A stretch of 64,000 bases of DNA from Bacteroidales bacterium (lineage in GTDB: Bacteria > Bacteroidota > Bacteroidia > Bacteroidales > Muribaculaceae), in NCBI GenBank assembly GCA_019416285.1, contig DXXM01000003.1, positions 1-64,000 on the forward strand. The letters run 5' to 3'. Position 1 is the stretch's first letter. Every line of letters starts with the position of its first letter. The position numbers were made by a program, and so were the translations under genes. Positions 17,577 through 27,760 of the stretch are shown here, in pieces. The notes under the pieces are model-generated. The model saw only the letters and a list, made by a program, of their open reading frames with translations, was not told the DNA's origin and did no database searches.

Positions 17577-18446
17577 GTGGAAAATAAAAAGAAACCGACG
17601 GCGATACTGAGGATGCACTGTCCGGACCAGCCGGGCATTATTGCCGTGATTACTGAATTTATCACTACCAACAGGGGTAACATCATTTACCTTGACCAGT
17701 ATGTGGACCGCGTCAACGGTATTTTCTACATGCGTGTCGAGTGGGAGCTGGAGGATTTCCTGATTCCGTCCGAGAAAATCGACGAATACTTCAACACCCT
17801 CTATGCGCGCCGCTACGAACTGACATACCGCATCAGTTTCTCGAAGCGCCGTCAGAAAATGGCGATTTTCGTCAGCAAGATGTCACACTGCCTCTACGAC
17901 ATGCTTTCGCGCTATGTGGCGGGAGAGTGGGACGTGGACATACCGGTAATCATCAGCAATCATCCCGACCTCGCCATAGCCGGAAAACAGTTCGGCATCC
18001 CCTTCGAGCATATTCCGGTCAACCGCGACAATAAGGCCGAGATGGAACAGAAGGAATTCGAGCTGCTCGACCGCTACGGCGTGGACTTCATAGTGCTCGC
18101 GCGTTACATGCAGGTGCTGTCGGAGGAGTTCATCAACCGCTATCCCAACCGCATCATCAATATCCACCACTCATTTCTGCCGGCCTTCGTCGGCGCAAAG
18201 CCCTATCATCAGGCCTACGAGCGCGGTGTGAAACTCATCGGCGCCACGAGCCACTATGTCACCGCCGACCTCGACGCCGGCCCGATAATCGAGCAGGACG
18301 TGGTGCGCATCAGCCACAAGGATACCATAGACGAGCTTGTGAAAAAGGGGCGCGACCTGGAGAAAATCGTACTTTCCCGCGCGGTCGAGAAACATATCCA
18401 GCGGAAGATACTTACCTACAATAACAAGACGGTAGTTTTTAGTTGA
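17577..18446 (+). CDS. purU: Formyltetrahydrofolate deformylase
   Basis: The 289-residue PurU has an N-terminal ACT domain (about residues 8-85, HCPDQPGIIAVI) and a formyltransferase-fold catalytic domain with the HHSFLPAF segment and ATSHYVTADLDAGPII motif. It hydrolyses 10-formyl-THF to formate and THF, balancing one-carbon pools. The start is GTG at 17577, which gives the standard N-terminus. The stop TGA is shared with the boundary of MITE copy 2, whose first base is the A of the stop codon. Confidence 0.93.
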   Translation: MENKKKPTAILRMHCPDQPGIIAVITEFITTNRGNIIYLDQYVDRVNGIFYMRVEWELEDFLIPSEKIDEYFNTLYARRYELTYRISFSKRRQKMAIFVSKMSHCLYDMLSRYVAGEWDVDIPVIISNHPDLAIAGKQFGIPFEHIPVNRDNKAEMEQKEFELLDRYGVDFIVLARYMQVLSEEFINRYPNRIINIHHSFLPAFVGAKPYHQAYERGVKLIGATSHYVTADLDAGPIIEQDVVRISHKDTIDELVKKGRDLEKIVLSRAVEKHIQRKILTYNNKTVVFS

Positions 18447-18641
18447 GTAACTCTTAAAAATTAAACGCAATATGTTTTTTACAAAAGCAACTCCGAAATG
18501 CTTTTATACTTTCTGCGGTTTTATTCCGGTAAAAATCAAACTGTTCATCGGTCGTTTATAACTATAAACTCCCTCTTCACACTTCGATTTTTCCTCGAAA
18601 TAAATCCCGCATCAAGTATAAATTAATTTTTAAGAGTTACT
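18446..18641 (+). mobile_element. MITE-like element, copy 2
   Basis: A 196-bp element with the same 19-bp terminal inverted repeats and orientation as copy 1. It is flanked by TG on both sides (18444-18445 and 18642-18643), consistent with a 2-bp target duplication. The left TG lies in the purU stop codon. Removing the element plus one TG restores an intact TGA. Internally AAAAGCA and TGCTTTT can form a hairpin. No ORF. Confidence 0.75.
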
Positions 18642-18947
18642 TGAGAATTTAACTATTGTTATTAAATTTCGGGCAAATTTTCACGGAGATGTTTTAGGTC
18701 GGAATAAAAAATAATCGCTAAATTTGCACATGAGTTAGAGGACTGTCACGACTGATAGCCCGCGACTCTATCCGATAGGAATAATCAGCTTTTACAAATC
18801 AAGTTTTTTCAAACATAAGTTCGATAACAAAAATCCAGAAGTCAGCCGGTAAGGTTGACGCAAACCACAAAAAATCAACCGTAACAGACAGCCGCGAGGC
18901 ATGCAAAATTATCAACCAGTATCTCATCTCAAAAAATTAAATCTTTC
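18642..18947 (+). promoter_or_regulatory. Leader and probable promoter of the pseudouridine synthase gene
   Basis: This 306-base gene-free stretch holds TAAATTTG at 18719-18726, a good -7 match, though without a clear -33 partner. Transcription from there would give a leader of about 215 bases, long for this genome. I see no obvious terminator or known riboswitch in the leader. Confidence 0.4.
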
Positions 18948-20510
18948 ATGGACAGCAACGAAAAGAAAAGCAAACGCCCGCGCATCGGAGTGCGCCCGGT
19001 GAATCCAGACAGTGCCGATAACCGCAGTGAGAACAGCGATTTCAACACACAGGAGGGAGGACATCACACTGATTCCCAGGAACGTCATCAGACTTCTTAC
19101 AACTCCTATGGCAACAATCGTCCTTATCAGCCCCGTCCATACAACAACAATCGCCAGGGAGGATATGGCAACAACCGCTACAACAACAATCAGGGCGGTT
19201 ACAACCGTTACAACAATAACAATAACCGCTACGGCAACTATCAGCCCCGTCCCCAGGCCAATCCTCAGGTAGAGGGTGAGCCTCAGACCACAGCCGAAGG
19301 CACAACCGCAGCGCAGACCGAAGGAGAGAACACCGGCTATCAGCCCCGTCCCTCCTACAACCGCTACAACAACCAGGGCGGTTACAACAACGGCAACCAC
19401 TATAACAACAACCGTCAGGGCGGCTATAACAACAACCGTCAGGGTGGCTACAACAATAACCGTCAGCAGGGCGGCTATAACAACAACCGTCAGCAAGGCG
19501 GCTATAACAACAACCGTCAGCAGGGCGGTTACAACAACAACCGTCAGGGCGGCTACAACAACAACCGCCAGCAGGGAGCCTACGGACAGAACCGTCAGCA
19601 GGGCGGCTATAACAACAACCGTCAGGGCGGCTACAACAATAACCGTCAGGGCGGCTACAACAATAACCGTCAGGGCGGCTTCAAGAAGCAGCAGGGTCCC
19701 CGTCAGAATCAGTACGGCATGCCGCAGGGAGGCCGCAGTTTCACTCCGCGTCCCCGCCGCATCGAGTATGAGGTACCCGTGCCCGATCCCAACGAGCAGA
19801 TTCGTCTCAACAAGTTCATGGCCAACGCAGGTCTCTGCTCACGCCGCGAAGCCGACGAATTTATCCAGCAGGGTCTCATCAAGGTCAACGGCAACGTTGT
19901 CACCGAGCTCGGAACCAAGATTTCACACAACGATGTTGTGGAATACAACGATAAGGTCGTAACTCTCGAAAGCAAGTGCTACATCCTTCTCAACAAGCCG
20001 AAAGATTGCGTTACCACCAGCGATGACCCCAACGGCCGTCTGACCGTGATGGATCTCGTGAAGGGCGCATGCGAGGAGCGCATCTATCCCGTGGGCCGTC
20101 TCGACCGCAACACCACCGGCGTGCTCCTTCTCACCAACGACGGCGACCTCGCCTCGAAGCTGACTCACCCGAAGTTCGTGAAGAAAAAAATCTACCACGT
20201 GTGGACCGACAAGGATATCGCCGAGGAGGATATGCAGCGTATCGCCGACGGTATCGAGCTTGAGGACGGACCCATCCACGCCGACGCCATCTCATACGCC
20301 ACCGACACTGACCGCAACCAGGCAGGTATTGAAATCCACTCGGGCCGCAACCGCATTGTCCGCCGTATCTTCGAGAGCCTCGGCTACCATGTGACCAAGC
20401 TCGACCGCGTTTACTTCGCCGGCCTCACCAAGAAGAATCTTCCCCGCGGCCGCTGGCGCTATCTCACCCAGGAGGAGGTCAACTTCCTCAAGATGGGTTC
20501 ATTCGAGTAA
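18948..20510 (+). CDS. RsuA/RluB-family rRNA pseudouridine synthase with Asn/Gln/Gly-rich N-terminal tail
   Basis: The 520-residue protein has a catalytic core in its C-terminal half: an S4 RNA-binding domain (about residues 285-330, IRLNKFMANAGLCSRREADEF), then the synthase fold with catalytic D386 in GRLDRNTTG and the late RNRIVRRIFE motif. The first 270 residues are low-complexity, with GGYNNNRQ units from about 144 to 244, interspersed with PRP and Arg. Such tails are seen in other Bacteroidota members of this family. They may bind RNA or drive condensation; that is inference. Whether it modifies 16S or 23S rRNA is not clear. Confidence 0.88.
   Translation: MDSNEKKSKRPRIGVRPVNPDSADNRSENSDFNTQEGGHHTDSQERHQTSYNSYGNNRPYQPRPYNNNRQGGYGNNRYNNNQGGYNRYNNNNNRYGNYQPRPQANPQVEGEPQTTAEGTTAAQTEGENTGYQPRPSYNRYNNQGGYNNGNHYNNNRQGGYNNNRQGGYNNNRQQGGYNNNRQQGGYNNNRQQGGYNNNRQGGYNNNRQQGAYGQNRQQGGYNNNRQGGYNNNRQGGYNNNRQGGFKKQQGPRQNQYGMPQGGRSFTPRPRRIEYEVPVPDPNEQIRLNKFMANAGLCSRREADEFIQQGLIKVNGNVVTELGTKISHNDVVEYNDKVVTLESKCYILLNKPKDCVTTSDDPNGRLTVMDLVKGACEERIYPVGRLDRNTTGVLLLTNDGDLASKLTHPKFVKKKIYHVWTDKDIAEEDMQRIADGIELEDGPIHADAISYATDTDRNQAGIEIHSGRNRIVRRIFESLGYHVTKLDRVYFAGLTKKNLPRGRWRYLTQEEVNFLKMGSFE
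19377..19682 (+). repeat. In-gene tandem repeat encoding GGYNNNRQ units
   Basis: About ten imperfect 24-27 bp units built on GGCTACAACAACAACCGTCAG-like codons encode residues 144-244 of the pseudouridine synthase. Unit length alternates between 8 and 9 residues (extra Gln). All keep frame, as expected for a repeat that can expand or contract without frameshift. Confidence 0.85.
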
Positions 20511-20542
20511 TCCGATAATTAACCGTATAAACATAGAAAAGC

Positions 20543-20572
20543 CGGAGTTGCAGAACCTGTTTTGCAACTCCG
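20543..20572 (+). other. Hairpin in the asnS leader
   Basis: CGGAGTTGCA at 20543-20552 pairs with TGCAACTCCG at 20563-20572, 20 bases before the asnS ATG. There is no T-run. The right half, CCTGTTTTGCAACTCCG, recurs with one mismatch at 33386-33402 in front of the half glycogen synthase gene. Confidence 0.5.
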
Positions 20573-20591
20573 ACATCTTAAAATCTTGCAA

Positions 20592-21983
20592 ATGAAAAAG
20601 ACCAAAGTAGTCGACCTGCTCAAAGACGCTTCGCTCATAGGCACCGAGGTAGAGGCCAAAGGCTGGGTGCGTACCCGCCGCGGCAACAAGCATGTACAGT
20701 TCGTGCAGCTTAATGACGGTTCGACCATAAAGAATATTCAGATTGTGTTTGACATGGCCAAGTTTTCCGACGAGGAACTCAAGCCTGTCACAACCGGCTC
20801 GAGCATCTGCGTCAAAGGCACGCTCGTGGAGTCGCAGGGCAAGGGTCAGACCTGTGAGGTGCAGGCTGACAGCCTTCACGTCTACGGCACTGCCGACGTG
20901 GAGACCTATCCTCTTCAGAAGAAGGGCCATACCCTCGAGTTTCTCCGCGACATAGCCCACCTGCGTCCCCGCACCAACACTTTCGGCGCCATCCTGCGTG
21001 TGCGCAGCACCCTGGCTTTCGCAATCCACAAGTTCTTCAACGAGCGTGGCTTCCAGTATCTCAACACTCCGCTTATCACCGCAAGTGACTGCGAGGGTGC
21101 AGGCGCCATGTTCCAGGTGACAACACTTGACCTCAACAATCTTCCCAAGGATGAGGAGGGCAAGACTGACTATTCGCAGGATTTCTTTGGCAAGCCCACC
21201 GCTCTGACCGTCTCGGGCCAGCTTGAAGGTGAGCTCGGCGCAACGGCTCTCGGTCAGATCTACACTTTCGGCCCGACTTTCCGCGCTGAGAACTCCAACA
21301 CTCCCCGCCACCTCTCGGAATTCTGGATGATTGAGCCCGAAATGGCGTTCTACGACATCACAGACAATATGGATCTCGCCGAGGAGTTCGTGAAATACTG
21401 TATCAACTACGCTCTCGAACACTCGCTCGACGATATCACCTTCCTCCAGGAGATGTATGACAAGGACCTCATCGAGCGTCTTAAATTCGTGGTCGAGAAT
21501 GATTTCGTGCGTCTCAGCTACGGCGAGGGCGTGAAGATTCTCGAGGAATCAGGCAAGAAGTTCGAATTCCCCGTACATTGGGGCACCGACCTCCAGAGCG
21601 AGCACGAGCGCTATCTCGTGGAGGAGCACTTCAAGAAGCCCGTAATCCTCACCGACTATCCGAAGGAAATCAAGGCTTTCTACATGAAGCAGAACGAGGA
21701 CGGCAAGACTGTCCGCGCAATGGATGTGCTCTTCCCCCACATCGGCGAAATCATCGGCGGTTCGGAGCGCGAGGAGAACTACGACAAGCTGCTCGCCCGC
21801 ATCGAGGAGCTTCATATCCCGATGAAGGATATGTGGTGGTATCTCGACACCCGTCGTTTCGGAACCGTGCCTCACTCTGGCTTCGGCCTCGGTTTCGAGC
21901 GCCTCGTGCTCTTCGTGACCGGCATGACCAATATCCGCGACGTGATTCCCTTCCCCCGCACCCCGGGCAAGGCTGAATTCTAA
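20592..21983 (+). CDS. asnS: Asparaginyl-tRNA synthetase
   Basis: The 463-residue class IIb synthetase has an N-terminal OB-fold anticodon-binding domain ([25 protein letters not shown]) and a catalytic domain with the class II motifs: motif 2 ([22 protein letters not shown]) and motif 3 ([15 protein letters not shown]). ATG 20592 gives the family-typical [10 protein letters not shown] start; an upstream in-frame TTG extension is unlikely. Preceded by a hairpin and followed by a strong terminator. Confidence 0.95.
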   Translation: MKKTKVVDLLKDASLIGTEVEAKGWVRTRRGNKHVQFVQLNDGSTIKNIQIVFDMAKFSDEELKPVTTGSSICVKGTLVESQGKGQTCEVQADSLHVYGTADVETYPLQKKGHTLEFLRDIAHLRPRTNTFGAILRVRSTLAFAIHKFFNERGFQYLNTPLITASDCEGAGAMFQVTTLDLNNLPKDEEGKTDYSQDFFGKPTALTVSGQLEGELGATALGQIYTFGPTFRAENSNTPRHLSEFWMIEPEMAFYDITDNMDLAEEFVKYCINYALEHSLDDITFLQEMYDKDLIERLKFVVENDFVRLSYGEGVKILEESGKKFEFPVHWGTDLQSEHERYLVEEHFKKPVILTDYPKEIKAFYMKQNEDGKTVRAMDVLFPHIGEIIGGSEREENYDKLLARIEELHIPMKDMWWYLDTRRFGTVPHSGFGLGFERLVLFVTGMTNIRDVIPFPRTPGKAEF

Positions 21984-22060
21984 AAGACTTTTTCACGACA
22001 GGAGTAGCTCTTCTGTCCGACATAGCTGTCAGCCAGATGGCGACAGCGTTACCATACAGG

Positions 22061-22104
22061 CGAAGCGCCGGATTCCAGATGAAAGAATCCGGCGCTTCGT
22101 TTAT
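22061..22104 (+). terminator. Strong hairpin between asnS and the convergent small membrane protein gene
   Basis: A perfect 15-bp stem (22061-22075 with 22085-22099, core GAAGCGCCGGATTC) has a 9-base loop and is followed by TTTATG. It lies between two convergent genes and probably ends asnS transcription and may also work from the other side. Confidence 0.7.
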
Positions 22105-22159
22105 GTCGCATACAGACGGGGCTCTTGAAGAGCCGTCCGCACTATAACGACCGGGCAGG

Positions 22160-22432
22160 TCAGATTTTATTGGTTGGAGAGGTTGTCGCCGAAGAATTTT
22201 TCTCGGTATTTTCGAGGCGTCTGAGCATACCTTTTTCATCGCCCTTGCGCTCGTAGGTACGGCCTATGAGCATAAACAGGCCGCCGATGAGAATGAGTCC
22301 GCAGAATGTGAGGGCTGTGACCCAGGATGCGAAAACTACGGCACCGGCAAACATCGTAATCATATAGGCTATCACAACGCCCATCAGGATGATGAATCCG
22401 ACCCAGAAGAGGCCTTTTCCAAACGATTTCAT
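22160..22432 (-). CDS. Small two-helix membrane protein of unknown function
   Basis: The 90-residue product has two hydrophobic helices (about residues 7-33 and 37-58) and a charged, probably cytoplasmic tail starting GRTYERKGDEKGM. It stands alone between asnS and the thiamine operon terminator. I do not recognise the family. The clean start codon, membrane-protein composition and lack of any other gene here make it plausible. Confidence 0.55.
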   Translation of the reverse strand: MKSFGKGLFWVGFIILMGVVIAYMITMFAGAVVFASWVTALTFCGLILIGGLFMLIGRTYERKGDEKGMLRRLENTEKNSSATTSPTNKI

Positions 22433-22544
22433 AATACAAAATAGTTAATATGTGAGTTTCTTATAAATTTCCTTTATTATATAAGGTCTGCGCTATGAAA
22501 AAAGTTCTGGAAAAGTTGGAATATCACGTAGGAACATAAATATA

Positions 22545-22571
22545 TACGGACGTTTTTTTCAAACGCCCGTA
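22545..22571 (-). terminator. Terminator of the thiamine operon
   Basis: On the minus strand TACGGGCGTTT pairs with AAACGTCCGTA (one mismatch), followed by TATATTT. It lies 29 bases past the thiH stop. Confidence 0.65.
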
Positions 22572-22599
22572 CACATTAATATAATATGCTTGTCCGGTT

Positions 22600-23709
22600 T
22601 CAGTCGAATACCTTGTCCCAGTCTTTCCAGACAGCCTCGTAACCGAGACGACGGATGTCGGCTACGACGGCCTCCGGCGAGCGGGGGTCGGAAACCTCGA
22701 ACTGCTCGAGAGCGTCGGGGGTGGAGACATAGCCTCCGGGTTCAGTCTTGCTGCCGGCGCTCATGGAGGTGACGCCGAGCTTCATCATGTTTGCGCGGAA
22801 GGTCGGGTCCTCACGTGTCGAGTAGGAGATGTCGACGTCATGGTCGAAAATTCTGAAGGCGAAGGTGGCTTGCGCGAGCTCGCGGTCGCTCATCACCACT
22901 TTGGGCTGGTAGCCTCCCTCGGCCGGACACATGCGGGGGAAGTTGACGCTGTAGCGTGTGCGCCAGTAGTTTTTGCGGAGATACTGCAGGTGTCGGGCGA
23001 GCATGGTGAGGTCCGTGCGCCAGTCCTCCAGTCCGATGAGCACTCCCATGCCGATTTTGTGGACTCCGGCCTGCCCCATGCGGTCGAAACCGTTGACACG
23101 CCAGTCGAAAATCGACTTCATTCCCTTGGGGTGATACTTCTTGTAGTTGGCGGCGTTGTAGGTCTCCTGGAAGCAGACCACACCGTTGAGCCCGCTCCTG
23201 ACAAGACGCGCGTAGCTCTCGCTCTTCATAGGCATCACCTCGATGGTGAGATTGTTGAAGTAGGGGCGGCACACGTGGAGCACCTCTTCGAGATAGTCGA
23301 CACCGTTGAGCGTCGGGAACTCGCCGGATACGATGAGGAGGTTTTCGAAGGGCCCGAGGCGGCGGATGGCCTCACACTCGGCCTTGACCTGGTCCATCGT
23401 GAGGGTGACGCGCTCAAGCGGATTGTTGTGGTTGAAGCCGCAGTAGACGCAGTGGTTGGTGCAGGCGTTGGAGACGTACATGGGTATGTACATTGATATA
23501 GTCTTGCCGAATCTCTCAAGAGTGTAGTGGTGGCTGAGCTGCGCCATCTGTTCGAGAAAGGGTTCGGCCGCGGGGGAGATCAGAGCCATGAAGTCCTCGA
23601 CGCTAAGATGTTCTTTACGCAGGGCAGCGCGGACATGAGCGGCCGTGCGCGACTGGATGAAGCGCGTGGTCTCATCCCAGTCATATTTCTTCAGTTCGTC
23701 AGAAAACAT
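22600..23709 (-). CDS. thiH: 2-iminoacetate synthase
   Basis: The 369-residue radical SAM enzyme has cluster cysteines C83, C87 and C90 (CTNHCVYC) and the ThiH-specific C-terminal region (MSAGSKTEPGGY). It cleaves tyrosine to dehydroglycine, the glycine-derived part of the thiazole ring. ThiH in place of the oxidase ThiO suits an anaerobe. It is the last gene of the thiamine operon, 51 bases after thiC; a palindrome (23725-23754) sits in the gap. Confidence 0.94.
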   Translation of the reverse strand: MFSDELKKYDWDETTRFIQSRTAAHVRAALRKEHLSVEDFMALISPAAEPFLEQMAQLSHHYTLERFGKTISMYIPMYVSNACTNHCVYCGFNHNNPLERVTLTMDQVKAECEAIRRLGPFENLLIVSGEFPTLNGVDYLEEVLHVCRPYFNNLTIEVMPMKSESYARLVRSGLNGVVCFQETYNAANYKKYHPKGMKSIFDWRVNGFDRMGQAGVHKIGMGVLIGLEDWRTDLTMLARHLQYLRKNYWRTRYSVNFPRMCPAEGGYQPKVVMSDRELAQATFAFRIFDHDVDISYSTREDPTFRANMMKLGVTSMSAGSKTEPGGYVSTPDALEQFEVSDPRSPEAVVADIRRLGYEAVWKDWDKVFD

Positions 23710-23724
23710 TGTCGGAATTTTGTG

Positions 23725-23754
23725 GTAGGGGCGCGGTGTGACGCGCGCCCCTAC
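23725..23754. repeat. GTAGGGGCGCG palindrome between thiC and thiH
   Basis: GTAGGGGCGCG at 23725-23735 pairs perfectly with CGCGCCCCTAC at 23744-23754 around an 8-base loop. It resembles the GTAGGGACGCG palindromes at 40097-40221 in its GTAGGG outer edge. It may be a REP-like element or a processing/stability hairpin inside the thiamine mRNA. Confidence 0.65.
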
Positions 23755-23760
23755 AGGTTA

Positions 23761-25494
<1,734 letters not shown>

Positions 25495-25522
25495 TTAGCT
25501 GATGATGAGGCAGCGAAGATTT

Positions 25523-26299
25523 TTATAGGTTGAGAAAAGAGGTGAGAGGGCTGGTGGCCGATGCTGAATCGGATACTGTGCCGAGACCTGCGATGTAGGC
25601 CTTGCGTCCGGCCTCCACAGCGAGTTTGAAGGCCACGGCCATTTCCACCGGATCGCCTGCCACGGCGATGGCTGTGTTGACGAGCACTGCGTCGGCTCCC
25701 ATCTCCATTGCGTCGGCTGCATGTGATGGGGCGCCGAGGCCGGCGTCGACAACCACAGGCACGCGGCTCTCGTTGATGATGATTTCAAGAAAATCGCGGG
25801 TCTTGAGACCTTTGTTGGTACCGATAGGGGCTCCGAGGGGCATCACGGCGGCTGTGCCGACTTCTTCAAGACGTTTGCAGAGCACGGGGTCGGCCTGGAT
25901 ATAGGGGAGCACCTTGAAGCCCTGCTTTGCGAGAATTTCGGTGGCCTTGAGGGTCTCAACGGGGTCGGGGAGGAGGTATTTCGGGTCGGGATGGATTTCG
26001 AGCTTTATGAAATCCGTGCCGAAGCAGTCGCGGGCGAGGTTGGCGGCGAGCACGGCTTCGTCGGCGGTGCGGACGCCGGAGGTGTTGGGGAGAAACTGGA
26101 CGTGGTCGCGGTTGATGTGGCGGAGCATATCGTCCTCCTCCTCATGTTCCATGTCGATGCGCTTCATGGCCACAGTAATCATCTGCGAGCCTGAGGCGAT
26201 GATTGAGTCAAGCATCAGACGGTTTGAGGAGAACTTGCCGGTGCCCACGAAGAGGCGCGAGGTGAACTCCTTGCCGCCGATGGTAAGAATGTCGTTCAT
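25523..26299 (-). CDS. thiG: Thiazole synthase
   Basis: The 258-residue barrel enzyme has the ThiG signature: [12 protein letters not shown] near the start, the Schiff-base lysine region [24 protein letters not shown] and [31 protein letters not shown]. It joins DXP, dehydroglycine and ThiS-thiocarboxylate sulfur into the thiazole phosphate. Both partners ThiS and ThiH are in the operon; no ThiF is in the window. Confidence 0.96.
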   Translation of the reverse strand: MNDILTIGGKEFTSRLFVGTGKFSSNRLMLDSIIASGSQMITVAMKRIDMEHEEEDDMLRHINRDHVQFLPNTSGVRTADEAVLAANLARDCFGTDFIKLEIHPDPKYLLPDPVETLKATEILAKQGFKVLPYIQADPVLCKRLEEVGTAAVMPLGAPIGTNKGLKTRDFLEIIINESRVPVVVDAGLGAPSHAADAMEMGADAVLVNTAIAVAGDPVEMAVAFKLAVEAGRKAYIAGLGTVSDSASATSPLTSFLNL

Positions 26300-26326
26300 A
26301 TATATTTATATGTGATTTGGTTTGGT

Positions 26327-26968
26327 TTATTTGCCGTTGATTTTGCGTGATGTTTCCTGAAGCGAGGCGAGGACGCGGCGGGTGTAGTCGACAGGGTCGG
26401 TGGCGTTGATAATGGCGCCGCTCATGGCCACACCGTTGACACCGGTCTCCATGATGGAGGGTATGTCCTCGAGGGTTATACCTCCGATGGCCACTATCGG
26501 GAGCAGAATGTCGGCGTCGCGCACCTCCTTGACTATCGAGCGGTAGCCGTCGAGTCCGATTACGGGGGAGAGATTGGCTTTGGTGGTGGTGTAGCGGAAG
26601 GGACCGAGACCTACATAGTCCACATCCCAGCCGCGGAAGGCTATGATGTCGGCGGCGGTGTTGGCCGTGCAGCCGATTATTGCTTCCGCTCCCATAGTCT
26701 CGCGGGCAACAAGCGGGTTCATGTCGTTTTTACCGAGGTGTACGCCATGGACCGAGAGCTCCATGGCCAGTTCTACGCGGTCATCGAACACGAGGAAGGC
26801 TTCGTTTTCCTTGCACATGGGGATGATTTCGAGAGCTGTCTCGCGAAATTCCTCATCGGAGGCTTCTTTCATGCGGAGCTGAATCCATTTGCAGCCCCCT
26901 TCGAGGACCATCTGGACTTCTTCCGGGATAGAATATTTGTCGGAAGGGTGGGTTATGAACTGTAGCAT
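26327..26968 (-). CDS. thiE: Thiamine phosphate synthase
   Basis: The 213-residue barrel enzyme couples HMP-PP with the thiazole phosphate. It keeps the ThiE substrate motifs WIQLRMKE, FDDRVELA, GVHLGKNDM, GLGPFRYTTTK and AIGGI. It lies 27 bases before thiG and 11 after the TenI-like paralogue. Compared with that paralogue, this copy has the complete active site and is the likely functional enzyme. Confidence 0.93.
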   Translation of the reverse strand: MLQFITHPSDKYSIPEEVQMVLEGGCKWIQLRMKEASDEEFRETALEIIPMCKENEAFLVFDDRVELAMELSVHGVHLGKNDMNPLVARETMGAEAIIGCTANTAADIIAFRGWDVDYVGLGPFRYTTTKANLSPVIGLDGYRSIVKEVRDADILLPIVAIGGITLEDIPSIMETGVNGVAMSGAIINATDPVDYTRRVLASLQETSRKINGK

Positions 26969-26979
26969 ATCTTGAAAGT

Positions 26980-27555
26980 TTATATTTTTCTTATTGATTC
27001 GGCCGTGAGGCGCATTTCCTCAGGGGTGCCGCGCCAGGGCAGGGCGCCGAGCATGGCGAAGCCCCTGAAATTATAATCGCTGAGAGCCGGAATCTGTTCA
27101 GCCGTCACTCCGCCGAGTGCGATTACCGGGGTGGAAATATCGTCGAGTTCCCGGAGCTCTGCGGGAGTGAAACGTGAGCCGTAGCCCGGTTTTGAGATAC
27201 TGTCAAAAATCGGGCTGAGAGTGACGTAGGCCATCCCCTCACTTGTCCGTAGCTCCGCGATGCTATGGCATGAACGACTCAGCGGGCCGCTGTAGAGTGC
27301 AGGCGGGACGGGACAGCGGTGGTTGAGGTGGAGACCGCCGAGGTTGAAGCTGTTGGTGAGCTCGAAATGTCCGTGCAGGACGAGGTGCCGGTGATAGCGC
27401 TGCGGGATACGCTCGATGAGCCTGCGCATGTCGGCGAGCGATGCCGAGGGGTGGCGCAGGTGGACGCGATCCCACCCAGCGTCAAGGATGGCGCGGACGT
27501 GAAGATGTTCTTTCGCCTCGTCGATTGCCTCGGGAGTGATGGCGATGCGGAGCAT
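26980..27555 (-). CDS. ThiE/TenI-like paralogue
   Basis: The 191-residue barrel protein resembles ThiE (VHLRHPSAS, LGGLHLNHR, CHSIAEL, YVTLSPIFDSISKPGYG, VIALGGV) but lacks the QLRxK pyrophosphate-binding motif, having HLRHP instead. That matches TenI, a thiazole tautomerase in Bacillus that speeds aromatisation of the thiazole. A second, divergent thiamine phosphate synthase is the alternative. It lies 4 bases after thiS and 11 before thiE. Confidence 0.8.
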   Translation of the reverse strand: MLRIAITPEAIDEAKEHLHVRAILDAGWDRVHLRHPSASLADMRRLIERIPQRYHRHLVLHGHFELTNSFNLGGLHLNHRCPVPPALYSGPLSRSCHSIAELRTSEGMAYVTLSPIFDSISKPGYGSRFTPAELRELDDISTPVIALGGVTAEQIPALSDYNFRGFAMLGALPWRGTPEEMRLTAESIRKI

Positions 27556-27559
27556 AGTA

Positions 27560-27760
27560 TTACCCTCCGTAAAAAGCTTTTATAATCACGATGTTGTCGC
27601 CCTCAGCGAGTGCGCGCGAGGCACGGCGGACAGCGGGAACCACGGCTCCGTTGACGGCTGTGGCTATTCCGGCCGGAGCTATCCCTTTGGCGTCGAGTGC
27701 GTCCTGAAGTGTGGCTCCAGTGGGGAGTTCGAGGGAAACTTCGTTGATGGTTATTTTCAT
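27560..27760 (-). CDS. thiS: Sulfur carrier protein ThiS
   Basis: The 66-residue ubiquitin-like protein ends in the required Gly-Gly (IIKAFYGG). It carries sulfur as a C-terminal thiocarboxylate to ThiG. It overlaps thiD by 4 bases. The adenylating enzyme ThiF is not in the operon, so activation must come from elsewhere in the genome. Confidence 0.93.
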   Translation of the reverse strand: MKITINEVSLELPTGATLQDALDAKGIAPAGIATAVNGAVVPAVRRASRALAEGDNIVIIKAFYGG

